Shown: positions 46,825 to 57,990, counted from the stretch's first letter. The stretch: DNA of 64,000 bases from Byssothecium circinans (GCA_010015675.1 ML977055.1:1-64000), one strand, 5' to 3'. Program-made: numbers and translations. Notes: a model not told the origin generated them from the sequence alone.

Positions 46825-47685
46825 ATGGAAGAAACATCTCAAACTCAGCTGCTTATGCAGGCACTGCACACAAGCTTGTATAATTGGAATGTCTGTACGC
46901 TTCTCTCTTGCATTATACTTATCTGCATGGGTGCACTTATTTTCTGCATTTGTACACTCCTCTCTTGCATCAAATCTCAAAATCTGCGAAAAACTCTCTC
47001 TCCGCCTCCGAATTGGTTTCCGGTTCCACCACCACCTCCGCCTCCACCTCCGCCTCCGACTCCATTTCAAACCAGTCCTACGCTTGTAAAGTCCCAGTTG
47101 CTGGCCTTCTCTGATGCCACCGTAGATCCATATGCACCAACCATCTACGTGGAAGATCGCTTATGGACATCTATCGGCGGACACTCGGTCGGAACAGAGG
47201 AGAGGCCACTTGGAAAAACTGCCATGTTTGCAGCCCACTCTCTGAGAGAGCACAAGAGAGGCAATTGGACTTTTAGAGAGACGACTCCTGACGAAGTTGA
47301 GCAAGTTCTCCGACTGGCAAGGGACATTGCTGCCGGCTGCCTTGACAAAAAGAACGAGACTAATGGATACTTGTATACACCGGAAACTGTACGAGATATG
47401 CAGTTGACGAGGAATTTAGGAGACAAGATTAAGGTCTATTCACTTGGGAGGTGGATAAAGGGTACTCTTTTGGCATTCTCCGACTCCAACACCCAATATT
47501 CACTCGAAATTCGTTTGGAGAAGGCTCTCAACGGTCTTTCTGTGATTCATGTTCCAATTCGTACGAGAGAATGGTTTCAAGGTTCAGAGCTTGTCAAATT
47601 TCTCGACTGTGCTGATTGTTCAGACTCGGATGCGGACATGGCGGAGGTGGTGAAGGTGGTGAAGGAGGAGGAGGAGTGTACGTAA
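46825..47685 (+). CDS. Single-pass membrane protein with polyproline stretch, unknown
   Basis: An ATG-started, intronless frame of 286 residues. Residues 24-50 are a membrane segment containing a short internal duplication (CTLLSCI twice). A run of proline follows at about residues 61-82, encoded by CCACCTCCGCCT-type repeats. The soluble part (about residues 90-275) is charged and folded-looking: IYVEDRLWTSIGG, RDIAAGCLDKKNE, DKIKVYSLGRWIKGTLLAFSD. The C-terminus is acidic. No known domain. It is divergent from the 634-residue orphan with 276 bp between their starts. Confidence 0.5.
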   Translation: MEETSQTQLLMQALHTSLYNWNVCTLLSCIILICMGALIFCICTLLSCIKSQNLRKTLSPPPNWFPVPPPPPPPPPPPTPFQTSPTLVKSQLLAFSDATVDPYAPTIYVEDRLWTSIGGHSVGTEERPLGKTAMFAAHSLREHKRGNWTFRETTPDEVEQVLRLARDIAAGCLDKKNETNGYLYTPETVRDMQLTRNLGDKIKVYSLGRWIKGTLLAFSDSNTQYSLEIRLEKALNGLSVIHVPIRTREWFQGSELVKFLDCADCSDSDADMAEVVKVVKEEEECT

Positions 47686-48007
47686 TCCACCCAATATGAA
47701 CTCTCTTGTGCACCTACTAGCAGTTACACCCTGAAGAACGATGGCCAGAGCCAGTCCTCCCCCGGCATGCACGAGTACGTGAACGCTCTGGGGTGTAGCC
47801 GTATGCCGGCTTGTGCGGTCATCGAGCCTGCACCTGCAGCACCCCTGAGGCGCCGATCAAAGGAGTCTACATAAGTGAGCATTGCGATCGACGAAAGCTC
47901 TGGGACCTGAATGCTCTTAAATCCCAAAATACGGCGAAAAGTCGGGTTAGCCTCAAGCCTCAGAGACCCCTCATGTCCAATCGACATTCAATCCCGCGAA
48001 TCCTTGG
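47686..48007. other. Intergenic, no supported gene
   Basis: A minus-strand frame continues past the zinc-cluster ORF here in another register, perhaps a decayed continuation. Confidence 0.4.
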
Positions 48008-48856
48008 TCAGGTCCAGACATCAACATTTGGCACCGCTCCACCGAAATCATTCAAGTCCCCGCAGAGCTGCACCCTCTTGAACTCCAATAGGTCATTCCC
48101 AGCTTTCATCAGTGATGCAGAGCTTTGTTTTGATGTCACTGAGACACCATCACAGCCGAAGCCACAATCGCCAGTTATTCTCGACTCTGATGGCCTGGTG
48201 TCATATACGCATTCTCGTCCATTGGAAATGCATGGCCAGCATCTTGGTCGCGCCGCATCGCAATGGTGGAATTTCGCATAAGAACTAGTTTCCATAGTGC
48301 TGTGTTGTCTACGAGAAATACCTTTTCTACAGGCCTCACAAGCCGCAACAACATTTGTTCGCCTTGGTCGTGGGAGAACCTCGCGCTTTGAAAACTCGAG
48401 CTGTGGATATGGGTGATTTCCTAACCGCGGAAGAATGGTCCGTAAATCCATTGGGGAGCCGTCATTCAAACTGGAATCGTTGTGAGGAATGGTGTTGTAG
48501 GCGCGGAAGAGCGACAAAACCAGCTCGATTGGCGACGATAGAGTGACAGAGTGGGTTGAAGTCTTAGAGATGATGGAGTGGAAGGGCCCGAATGTACATT
48601 GTGGGATTTCTTGCGGACATATATCCGTATCCAGTGAGAATGTAGCTATAACTGTGAAGACATTACTCTGTGAGTTAAGATGGGCCTTGACGGCAAATTC
48701 AACCCATACCGGCCAATAGGCACCAAAGCCGTCCATGAATGCCGTGCCAAGCGCCTGAAGTTGATCAGGAGAACCGGCTGAAGTTGGCCGTGCATATGAT
48801 GATGGTTCCTTTTCCTTTAGAGAAAGTGGGGAAAATGGAAGAGTGAGACGGAGCAA
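48008..48856 (-). pseudogene. Zn2Cys6-like ORF with disrupted cluster spacing
   Basis: The frame has no ATG at its 5' end (48856 is TTG) and may be entered from an upstream exon. Near its middle it has RRTNVVAACEACRKG, then 15 extra residues, then KFHHCDAARPRCWPCISNGRECVYD. In a normal fungal zinc cluster about six residues separate the second and third cysteines; here there are 22. The insert stays in frame, and the obvious splice pair (GTATTT to ACTAG, 37 bases) would shift the frame. About 170 residues precede the cluster, unusual for this family. I read it as a broken or rearranged transcription-factor gene. Confidence 0.45.
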
Positions 48857-49053
48857 ATCATCTGGCAGGATGGGTTGGAGAGCCCTGATTGTTTGGGAGA
48901 TATTTAAACAGAGCCGTCAGCCTTGTTGCTCTCCCCGCTACTCTCTGTTGCCTTGCTGCAAGCTGCTTTCGAGTTCTTTTCAATCAGGTATGCTAGGGTG
49001 CCGAGACAACCACCTTTGCCTCGCTCTTTCCCCAATATTTCAATTCCAGCTAA

Positions 49054-49416
49054 ATGACTATAGTGGTCACGATGGATATAAGGGACTTCAACGTACCTAT
49101 GAAGCACCCTGAAGTACTCCCTAATACAACGAATCCACGCCCCGGCGAACCAGCTACCAAAAAATACTCTATTGTATTCGAAAACTTGGAAGTGAAGGAG
49201 GGCGTGGTGGAATTCCGGCTTAAAGCAGTCACTGAAAACCCCAATGGTTCTATCATATTTGAATACAATTATTTTCGTCCCACAATGAGGTTGGAGGAAT
49301 TTTTGGATAGTAATGACGCGATGGAACTACTTGCTACCCACGCCACCAATGAGGATCAGATGCAAATTGCTACCGAAAAGCTCAACAAGAAGAGGAGCTG
49401 CTGGCCATTCTCTTAG
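49054..49416 (+). CDS. Small protein of unknown function
   Basis: An ATG-started frame of 120 residues (VTMDIRDFNVPMKHPEVLPN...) ending RSCWPFS. The composition is protein-like, with alternating strands (KYSIVFENLEVKEGVVEFRLKAV, SIIFEYNYF). There is no signal peptide and no recognised domain. The cysteine near the C-terminus does not form a CaaX box. Confidence 0.4.
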   Translation: MTIVVTMDIRDFNVPMKHPEVLPNTTNPRPGEPATKKYSIVFENLEVKEGVVEFRLKAVTENPNGSIIFEYNYFRPTMRLEEFLDSNDAMELLATHATNEDQMQIATEKLNKKRSCWPFS

Positions 49417-49646
49417 GCTATTCAGACTGGTGGTCAAGTTGTCCAATGGCGTACGGTCTTAGGGCGGAATTATTGTACAGTATCTGCAGGTTACACATCG
49501 CCTCTGTTATCTGAAGACGTTGTAGTTAAATGGGATTCTATTCCTTTATCTCAGGCTGAGCATAAGTGGTCCTCATCTGCCGACTCGTAGATCGACTTTA
49601 CTAGGCTGATATGCATGACTTGTACAGCCCTCCGATTGCCTGCGGC
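49417..49646. other. Intergenic, no supported gene
   Basis: Nothing recognised apart from the promoter elements that follow. Confidence 0.45.
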
Positions 49647-49681
49647 GTCCGACCAATTCGGACCTGACTTGTCCTTATAAA
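49647..49681 (+). promoter_or_regulatory. CCG-N7-CGG palindrome with CCAAT, plus TATA box
   Basis: GTCCGACCAATTCGGAC (49647-49663) is a perfect 6-bp inverted repeat around CCAAT. It is followed 12 bp later by TATAAA (49676-49681), 118 bp before the ATG at 49799. Everted CCG/CGG pairs are typical targets of Zn2Cys6 regulators. Confidence 0.5.
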
Positions 49682-49798
49682 GAGGCAGCTCAATCTTTCT
49701 TCGCTTCGGTGAACCTTCGATCTCCTCAATACTAACGACTGAGCAAACTTCGAAAACAACGGCTTGGCGGATTCCTCAAGTATCTCTGAAATAAAGCC

Positions 49799-50235
49799 AT
49801 GGAACAGGCCCACGATGAGCAGACCCCTCCTCCCGACGGCGCCCAAACCGGAGAGTCGAATGACAGTAGGCTGAGAACCAATATCGCCCGTATGCTAGTG
49901 TTCTAAGGTCTACGGAAACAGCTCTACAGGCTCCGCTGCAACCACTTCGGAAGCGGAAAAGCGATGGTGGTATGCAAGGTGATACGCAGAGAGACCAGGA
50001 ACTGAGAGAAAACCGAAACATGCAAGGCGAAATTGCGGCGACAGCGCTGCAGAGGCAGGAGAACGGAAAGCAGAAGGGATATGTAAAGAAAAAACCTAGG
50101 ATGCGAAAGCGGACCGAAAGGGGCCATTACTGCTGCCAGTGTGACGGCATGCGTCGAACAAAGCAAGATGGGGATAGGTCAATTTGTAATTCTTGTGACC
50201 ACTATCGATGTCAATTTTGTATTTCTCAAGAGTAG
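49799..50235 (+). pseudogene. Small zinc-finger gene, probable frameshift
   Basis: From ATG at 49799 the frame reads MEQAHDEQTPPPDGAQTGES and stops at about 49905. A second frame takes over near 49870 with YASVLRSTETALQAP, then RKRKSDGG, and runs to 50235. It ends in a cysteine cluster: GHYCCQCDGMRR, ICNSC, HYRCQFC, that is CxxC, CxxC and CxxC with a His, a small fungal zinc-binding form. No intron joins the two frames cleanly, so a one-base shift near 49870 is likely, or an unusual splice. The promoter looks intact. Function unknown. Confidence 0.45.
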
Positions 50236-50710
50236 GATAACCAGGGCTCTTCTGGATGCGATGTCTGAGAAGCCGTTCTTGTCATCTTCTACTTTCAGTC
50301 GTCGCGGTTGACATGGAGCGCGTTGCTTTGCTTAGAGGGTATGTCGAGCGAAACGAGCGGGCGCACCAAGCGCCCCGAGCTCTCTGCAAAGGCGAAGGCG
50401 AAAATGCCCAGGCGAACAGCATCCCATGGACAGGGCGAGCTTTACCAGCGCAGGAACCGTTATCCAACCACTGGGTCTTGTCGGACGAGGAATTGTCCAT
50501 CTGCTGGGTCCTATCAGATGAAGGGGAATCGTATACAATAAGAGACCGATAAGCTAAGACCGCTGCGGGATAGGTGGATGCCACCGAATCGCGACGAGGC
50601 CGCCCGAGGCTGCCACACCCGGTGATAGCCAAGTCAACCTAGGTTACATGCAAAGGTTCAAAGAGACTATGCGAAGACCTGGGTAAAGAATGGGATAAAA
50701 CTATTCTATT
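50236..50710. other. Intergenic, no supported gene
   Basis: It contains overlapping frames under 120 codons with no recognised domain. Confidence 0.4.
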
Positions 50711-53700
50711 CTAGATGCCCTTCCGCCTCTTGTATGGGTTTTCTAAATCGTCGCCAGCCTTCCTCTTCCGGTGATCAGGCCTGCCAAAGGAAGCATGCAA
50801 ACCCTGCGCTTGGATCAATTTTTCCGCCGAGAAAGGGGACCCGCTGATGTTATACGGTTGTGATTTACGTTGTTGCAGGGATATTGCGAATCTCTCGACG
50901 GTACTCAACTCGACCTGTAATCGAAAGTTCCCATCCTCGTCAAAGCAAGAGGAATCGTTCACGGCCGCGATGAGACACTTGTCCAAATAAAACTGCGCCG
51001 AAATGTTTGAAAGCTGGTCAAAAAGCTCCTGGAACGCTGGGTCATGGCGTCTCAGAGAACATAGTATTCGTCCAGAACCAACGTGTTTTCCGTCATTTCG
51101 CCGAGGAATTGAGTCCAGCTCAAAGTAAAACAGGGATGCAACCACGCACCGAGCTATATTATCAATTGCATCAGATAGCGAATGATCTCCTTTCACTTTC
51201 GACTTCAGCTCGGGAATGCTCATTGTATCGTCCAGTTTTGGCTCCTCTCCATCAAACTCTATGTTAAGACGGTGATATCTTGGGTGCGCAATAAAGGCTT
51301 GCTTTACCTTTTTATCTCGCATTTTCTCCCAGAACAACCGACAAAGCCGGGGAAACGCTCCATTTTTCCAGATACCTTGGGGAACGTCCGTAGGTAGTTC
51401 ATTACTTGATGCTGGCTCACCGGTTCCTAAAGAGACGACAAAGTCGGGCTCTTCAACGTAGGGGAACATGGCTGCTACCTCCGAAAGTGCTGAGATTAGC
51501 GGATCGTTCTCAAGCGGTCCCGCATCTTGGAAGGTCCCGATATTACTGATACTCTTTGGCGGAAAAAACCTATCGAGAGCGTAAGATAAGTGCAATTAAA
51601 GTGGTTGGACAAACATACCCAGGCGCTGCAGAGGCAGATCTCGCTCTATATATGGTTAGCGATCATCCTTAGTGTTTGGAAGACATCTTACATTTCCCAC
51701 AATGGTACATCGCCATGTCCATCCTTCGGCTTAATTACATGATCTAATTCCTTAGTCAGGACATTTGATAGGATTTAATTCTCTTCAACATACCTCGCTC
51801 CTTGACGCGCTCGCCGACACCATTATAATTAGTAAAAATCCGGCAAGACGGCTTCTTGTCAACAGTCGCAACCGGTAAACCAACACGAGTGCCCGTGGCA
51901 GTTGCATGCGAAGCATCCAGAATGCTGCGATTTGCGCCGAACACCTGTTTCAACGCCGCTTCGATGTTTTCCGGCGGATAAAGGCCATCAGCAAAATATG
52001 ATATTAGGAGTTCTAAGACACGGGGAAGAAAAGGAAGATTTAAAACTTTCCGGCGTTGAAATGCCAGCTTTGCGAGCTTTTCAAATATATCTGTACAGTC
52101 GTCAATCGACCAACCGTTGATAAACATAGCTAGGACGATCAATCCACATGAGATGGTTAGCAAGTGCTGTTAAGGTCTGGGAAAGAAACTTGCCTGAACT
52201 GATCCCGAAAGCAACCTTGAAGAACTTTTGAAATGGAATTGACAAGCCAATCCTATCTTGAATCCGCTTCATCAGCTCTAATGGTACCACCCCTCGGGAT
52301 CCTCCTCCGTCGATGCAGAGAACTCCAACCCCAGCTGTTGGGGGATGAACTTTTACGGTTAACTCTTCAGGCATACTTGTACCGCAAAGAAGGCAATTGC
52401 GCATTTTGAACATCCAAGGATCAACAATGCAGCACTCCCCAAATACTAGTACGCAATTCTCACAAATAGTATGGCCACACTGCAAGCCATACTGTGGTCG
52501 CCGTCGCAAACAGCAAAGGCATGTGCTACTACTCTTGATATCGCGCCAACAAGCATCGAATTGACGCAGGTTTCCCCGGTGAATCTCTAATGCCGGCTTG
52601 CTATCCTGGCTGAGCTCTTCAAAATATTGCTGAAGGTGTTTCTTGATCAAGCTGATGAATCCGCTTCGAAGCATCACATCGCTGGAAGCGTCGAATGCAA
52701 TTACCCTGTCCTTACTAACCTTGCAAAGGGAAGTTTTGTACAAAGTTTCGAATACTGTTGCGGGGGGGGGGAAACTACACTATCGTTAGTTTTGCAAGAT
52801 CTGGACCGGGGCCAACTTACGATGAGCATTCGGTGGGTAGCTGTCTAGGAGAAGACCGGATGCAATGGTGGGAGCTACGAATTCAGTTAGCTCGTCTGGA
52901 GACTTAGCATGTTTGATGAAGTTAAATAAATGCTCTTCGAGGTCGACAGCCACGGGTTATGTTCCCTGGACGCTTGAATGAAGTCGAATGGTTTGGCAGC
53001 GCAATTAGAAAAGTGGTCGCAGGCGCTCTTGACAAAGGCAACAAAATGAGTTGTCGAGAATAACAAGCGCTCATTTTCCCGATTCTTTCGCACTTGATCA
53101 GAACCGCTCATAAGGCGCTCTTTGAGCAGCCGGTGACGGGCATCGACAGATATGGTGCCATTTGGGAAAAGGGCGATGACATCAATCGCCGAGATCTGTT
53201 CTGATAGATCCTTCGTCGTTTCCTCACGTAGCAGCCATAACAAGGCTTTTCGAGCCTCCTTCTCGCTTTCGGCTCCCGGTGGGACTTTTTCAGTTACTAC
53301 AACAACCCGTGGGTGCGTACTCCTAGGAAGTGTCGAAGCGTTGCCCTGGTCTAACCAGGCGGCCAAATGGCGAGCAACCTGCTTGAAGCCGCCTAGATCA
53401 TCGCTAAAGAAGCAGAAAATATCAGCAAACGGGAATAGCAGCTTAGAGTAGATGGCAGTTGCAATTCGATTCGGGTCGACACTTTCGCCTGCTCCGCGAA
53501 TGGTTCGTCTAGTTATTTCGTGGCACTTCTCAGAAGGTATTCTGCCCTTTGGAGTCTTCATGAGAAGTGCGCCTTCCGCAATGAGTGCTGGTCTTCCATT
53601 AGAAAGGCTCAAAGGGTCTATATGTAGATGCACCTCGCCTGTGCTCCGTTTGGTGGTAAAACGCCGAGATCTCTTTATGCCGAAGAGTTGTCGCAACGCT

Positions 53701-53864
53701 ACAGATTTTGCTGTTCCGCCGATTAGCACGAACAAACTTGGGCTCACAGTATCAGGGTTGGATATGTGGTTTGCAATTTTTTGCAATCTATCTGTAACCA
53801 GGAAGCAGGTATCATTGCCTTGTGTGCAAAGGTTCAGCCAGTTGGGGTGGTCACAGTTCTTCAT
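50711..53864 (-). pseudogene. RING-patatin phospholipase of the fungal NLR-like family, inactivated
   Basis: Exons on the minus strand: 53864-52821, 52754-52194, 52144-51794, 51743-51692, 51645-51619 and 51569-50711. The N-terminal third has a P-loop-like LFVLIGGTAKSVALRQLFG and ADIFCFFSDDLGGF. Next is a RING-like CLCCLRRRPQYGLQCGHTIC with CxxC pairs to CLLCG. Then comes a patatin domain with the oxyanion DGGGSRG, the nucleophile FGISSG, and DAGPLENDP supplying the catalytic Asp. It ends in a basic KRKAGDD...KRRK tail. Two lesions are clear: a one-base loss at about 52953 (AACCCGTGG where the frame needs one more G), and the intron at 52145-52193, splitting the nucleophile motif, which has a GC donor and ends TG instead of AG. 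Adding one base gives 964 residues. A poly-C run at 52761-52770 sits at the first acceptor. Confidence 0.86.
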
Positions 53865-53903
53865 GCTAAGGCTTGTTAAGTCGACTCTCGAGGCAAACCA
53901 AGC

Positions 53904-53909
53904 TTTATA
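53904..53909 (-). promoter_or_regulatory. TATA box of the patatin gene
   Basis: TATAAA on the minus strand, 40 bp upstream of the ATG at 53864. It supports that start over the longer frame, which lacks an ATG. Confidence 0.5.
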
Positions 53910-54139
53910 GACTAAGACAGGAACCAAATCTAGGCCACTCTATATATCCTCTGTATCCCAGAACAAGGCCTCTCGTATTCTATTTTTTAGGGCATTGGAA
54001 TATGTGAGGCCCATTTTTGGGTCTTTACTGTGGCCTAAATCTAGGCCTCCCACGCAGGCTTTCACGACAGTGCGGATAGATGTTAAGAATCTGAGATTCC
54101 TTTGAGTACTGTGCAAAGTATTGTACCCCTTCCGTCAAA

Positions 54140-54690
54140 ATGAACTGTAATAGCCATTCTCACGAGCCCTATCATGACGAGTATGTGCCTCCTGATCTTA
54201 AAGCGATGTCACTAACAGTTGCTATAGCATTGATCCGGAATCGAAGCAGAGCGAAGCATATAAGGAGACTAAAATGATTAAGCTATTCAAAGCTTGTTTA
54301 CTAGACTCTGATCGCTCTAAATGTTCACTTTGCGGCCAGGCCCGATCCTCAAAGCAACGAAATGACGGGGCAAATACCCTACTTGATGAATTGATTTGCT
54401 TAAGGCCGAAATGTGCACAGTTCAAAGTTCTCCTAGCAAACGCATCTAGCCCTAATACTCTCACTGTTGAGATAAATCATTATCACTACGATAGCTATAC
54501 CGCGCAAGCCGCTGCACTAGGCAATACAGCTAAGCTTCATGGAGAGAGCTCTTTAGTAGACAGGATTAAACTTCCTGGTAAATGTAGATACCGCTCACAC
54601 TACCAGACACGAAAGATTAAACCTCTGCCTACTATACTAGAAATAGCTCCTCCACCGGTCAATAGGTTCAACAAGCCGTTTTTAGTGTAG
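54140..54690 (+). CDS. Small Cys/His-rich protein, unknown
   Basis: Two exons, 54140-54180 and 54228-54690, with a 47-bp intron (GTATGT, branch ACTAAC, GCTATAG), give 167 residues. The N-terminus is MNCNSHSHEPYHDD. A CSLCGQARSSK then ICLRPKCAQF pattern gives two cysteine pairs, and EINHYHYDSY is a striking His/Tyr motif. No signal peptide. I cannot name the family. It diverges from the patatin gene, with 275 bp between starts, and lies next to the RIP-mutated block. Confidence 0.62.
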
Positions 54691-54699
54691 GAAATGGAA

Positions 54700-57516
54700 C
54701 TGGTGTTAGGTAGCTTCTAAAAAACAGTTAACCCTCACGAGAAACGGATTTGGAAGAATAGTTGTAGCTAAATCAAATACTTAGTGCTCTATTACTGTTT
54801 ACCGACTCTCTATATCCATGTCCTCCCTTAATATTGTTAAATTAAGCTCTAGGAAGGCCGCTAGTGTAAACCGCGTTAGCAAGACTAAATTCTTTTCCTT
54901 AGTTACTAATTTAAATGCAGTGGACTTTCTTAGTTTCTTCTTTTCAGTCTTCTTTGTAGACTTGGCAAGCTTTTCCTGTCTTCTTCTTACTTGCTTAGGA
55001 AACTTATTCCTGGCCTTTAGGTGCGATCGCTAATATAGTTAAAGAAGACTAAATTAATAAAATATCATGCTTACCAACTTTTCTATTCTTCTAACCTAGT
55101 TAATATTGGGCGATGACATGTATGAGTATATATAGTCCTTCTTTGTGTTACGGGCAATAAAGACCACTTTAATTCTATCAAGCTCGCCATACTATAGAAG
55201 CTTACTCGTAAGTTCCTTTAGTCGCTAAGTGACTTGCCAATTAAAGCGCTTGATTGCTTTGTTACTTGTTATTGTAGTGATTAATAGGGCGTTTTAGAAA
55301 GACATACTAAAGCAGTAGTAGCAGACTTATACTTGCTAGATTCTAGAAATAGCAACTGTATCTAGCCTAGATTTTATTCTCTAGGCTTTTTTTAGCTTAC
55401 ACTAAGCTGAAATTAGTTCACTAAAATTAGGTAATAAACCAAGAACGACCTACCTAATGCTTAGAATTAGACCTTGCGATGGACATTACTTAGTAATATA
55501 TAGTTGCCTTTAGATGCCTTATAGGATCACTTATTATTGCTTATTTATTTATTTCAATCACTATTGTACGCATATATAGAACTTTCTATCTACAAAAAAG
55601 CCTTACTATAGTCCTACGTAAGTACTTAAATTTCCCTAGTTAACAAGTGCTGATGAATGAATAATTTACACAAATAATAAAATAAGTAATAAAGCTCGTA
55701 AGACTGTTTAAGGCATGTTAGATAAAACTATCTACTTAAAAAAGTTAGATTTCTATCCTATGTTAAGCGAAAGGGTGAATGCTCTAAAGGCTGCGTTTAA
55801 GAAAAGGAAGGATTATATTAGTACTATCTAAATTTATATTCTCTATAGCAGCTTTTCTATAGTAGTTTTAGATAGATATTAATAAGTAATTTACATGTTT
55901 ACCGCTTAGAAGCGAAGAATCCAGTTCTTAGTATTATCTAAAAAAAAGTTTGACTTAGCGATCGTAGCTTAGTCGGCATGCATCTAGGGTAAAACGTAGG
56001 TACTAACATTTAGTCTTACTCAGCCAGGATATGTCTTACGCAATGACAAATCTAGTGTTCGCCTAGCAATTGCTTGCAAGAATAAAAGTTAGCGTTATTT
56101 TTAGCCTTATAACTACAGGCTTTTCACTAACTGCGACGTTTATTCTTTGTACCTGGCCGCAAATTCCTAGTAATTACAATTTTACTACTTAGTTAAAGCA
56201 CATCTACTATTCAACTTGCTCTGCTAAAGCACTCTCACATCCTTCCTTTCGCTATCATCTTTTTGTAGAAGGGTTGCAACTCTTTTTTACAATTACAAGA
56301 GCTCTGGCTTATCTGCAGATTAGCTAAAATACAGATAGCTATAAAAAGAACATAAGCAGTAATCTAACTATTAGCATAAATAATAGATAAATCTATCTCG
56401 TAGCGTAACTTTAATAAAAAGATAATAACTCTACTAAACAGCTTCTAGAGCTTACGTTTATTTTTTTTAATACTTTATTCTTAATTATACACTTTTTTTT
56501 AGTCCTTTATTTAAAAACAATGAGTATACAAAGGAAATACACTAGCCTAAAAGATTTTCTATACTTATAATTTTATCTGTCTTTAATTTAGATTCTAACT
56601 TAGTGCCGTTAGGTGTCTTTTAAGTCTAGCAACCTTAGACTTTAGAAAGAGCCTTTTCGTAGACTTGTGCAACCTTTTTTATCTTTTACTTATATTCAAT
56701 CTACTAGCGTAACATAGCCTTTTTACTTTAAAGAAGTTTAGTCTTTAATTGCTTTACTAGCTAGAAGGTTTCCTTTAGCTCGGCTGATTCATTCTAGCAC
56801 GAATAGCTGCAGCAATCGCAACAGTCATTAGTGTATAGCTAAGACTTTAAGATACTAATTTCCTGTTCAGCACGATCAAGGCTACAACTTAAGAAATTGT
56901 TTAAAGTAAAGAGCTGCTAATTCTTCTGTTATTCCCCTTTATAGGCCGCCAAGAGCTAGACAAAATCTAGCTCATTTTAACACAGCACTTTCTGTGACAA
57001 GTTAATGGAAACGGTCAAGATAAAGTCGAGAGTATTAAAGCTTTGCATGTAATAGCGGTAAAAGTTATTATACGCTCAGAATATAGACTATTGATTAGAT
57101 TAGCAAGAAAGCTTAGGTATTAACAACACTTATATCAGCCTATTGCTATTGCGCTGCTATAGTTATATTGTAAATTAGTTTAATTAATTATTATAGCACT
57201 ACGTTTAAAGTATTAAGACGTAGATAATACTTAAATAAACGCTCCACTACTAAATAATGTAAGTCTTAAAACTTACTATTAGGTGGCTACTTCTAGCGTT
57301 TCCATGCTATTTTTAGATTTAGGACTTTGATATTTCAAGCAATATAACTAAAATAGTTGTATTGGCTAAGGGAGCCTGTTTTATAATAACATTAGCTAGC
57401 TTTTGTAAGCTTACTTATAACTCCTTGAAACCAGATTTCCTTTTCTTAGCATACGGATTTAAGAACGTGGATAAGCTAAAAGCCTTTAAGAGGAGTCTTC
57501 GGTTCTTGTAGTCCTA
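54700..57516 (-). mobile_element. RIP-degraded transposable element of unknown class
   Basis: AT-rich, stop-riddled sequence with protein-like remnants. On the minus strand at about 55090-55290 one reads LLITTITSNKAIKRFNWQVT, then RLKELTSKLL, YGELDRIKVVFIARNTKKDY. Near 54800-55030 a lysine-rich RRRQEKLAKSTKKTEKKKLRKS appears. These look like the C-terminal half of a transposase or other element protein. On the plus strand at about 55740-55830 is KKLDFYPMLSERVNALKAAF. I could not find terminal repeats and do not assign a family. Confidence 0.5.
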
Positions 57517-57976
57517 TATTACCGAGAAGTATACTTGCCAAGCCTGATCCGTGTAAAAGGAAAACAGTTAGTGTATAGCATATACGTTAAATAATATGCT
57601 TTAGTAGTTTAAAAAGCAAACGTGCAAAAGCAACTAATTCTATAACTAACTATAGAATAACTAAGTATTAATTTAAGTAAGAGATGAACTATAAAGAATT
57701 AACTACAAAAAATCAAAATTAAAAAAACAAAGAAAATCCGTCTAGTTTTTATACTGCTTATTCTGTTTCTTTAACAAGTTTTTGATCTCGCCTAAAGCTC
57801 TTGCTTTTTTTACTTTTTAAATTTTTGCTTAATTCTAGAATCTATAGGATTTTTAAGCTTTAGTAAGATCATAATCACGTAATCAACACTTTAGCTCTTT
57901 TTAGCGCTTCGCTATCTAATACTCTCTTTAAGCGTATCGTTTTTGCGTAGCTGCGCTTATATATTGTTTTATAACA
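57517..57976 (-). repeat. LTR of the right-hand element (460 bp)
   Basis: Exactly the same length as the left LTRs. On the minus strand it begins TGTTATAAAACAATATATAAG and ends GGTAATA (TAACA mutated). The outer flank TCCTA (57512-57516) is the expected target duplication to test beyond the window. Confidence 0.9.
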
Positions 57977-57990
57977 TTTTCCTCCTCTTT
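57977..57990 (-). other. Polypurine tract of the right-hand element
   Basis: AAAGAGGAGGAAAA on the minus strand, directly before the LTR. It corresponds to AAAAAGGGGGA of the left copy. Confidence 0.7.

Noticed and set aside
50256..50552. 98-residue frame with a short internal echo (WVLSDEE and WVLSDEG)
   Set aside because: The echo is only a few codons and overlapping frames exist on both strands; no start context or domain.
11301..53864. Explaining all frameshifts as long-read homopolymer errors
   Set aside because: Some lesions are in C or G runs and could be errors, but others are substitutions to stops or splice-site losses, and many kilobases of neighbouring multi-exon genes show no indel.
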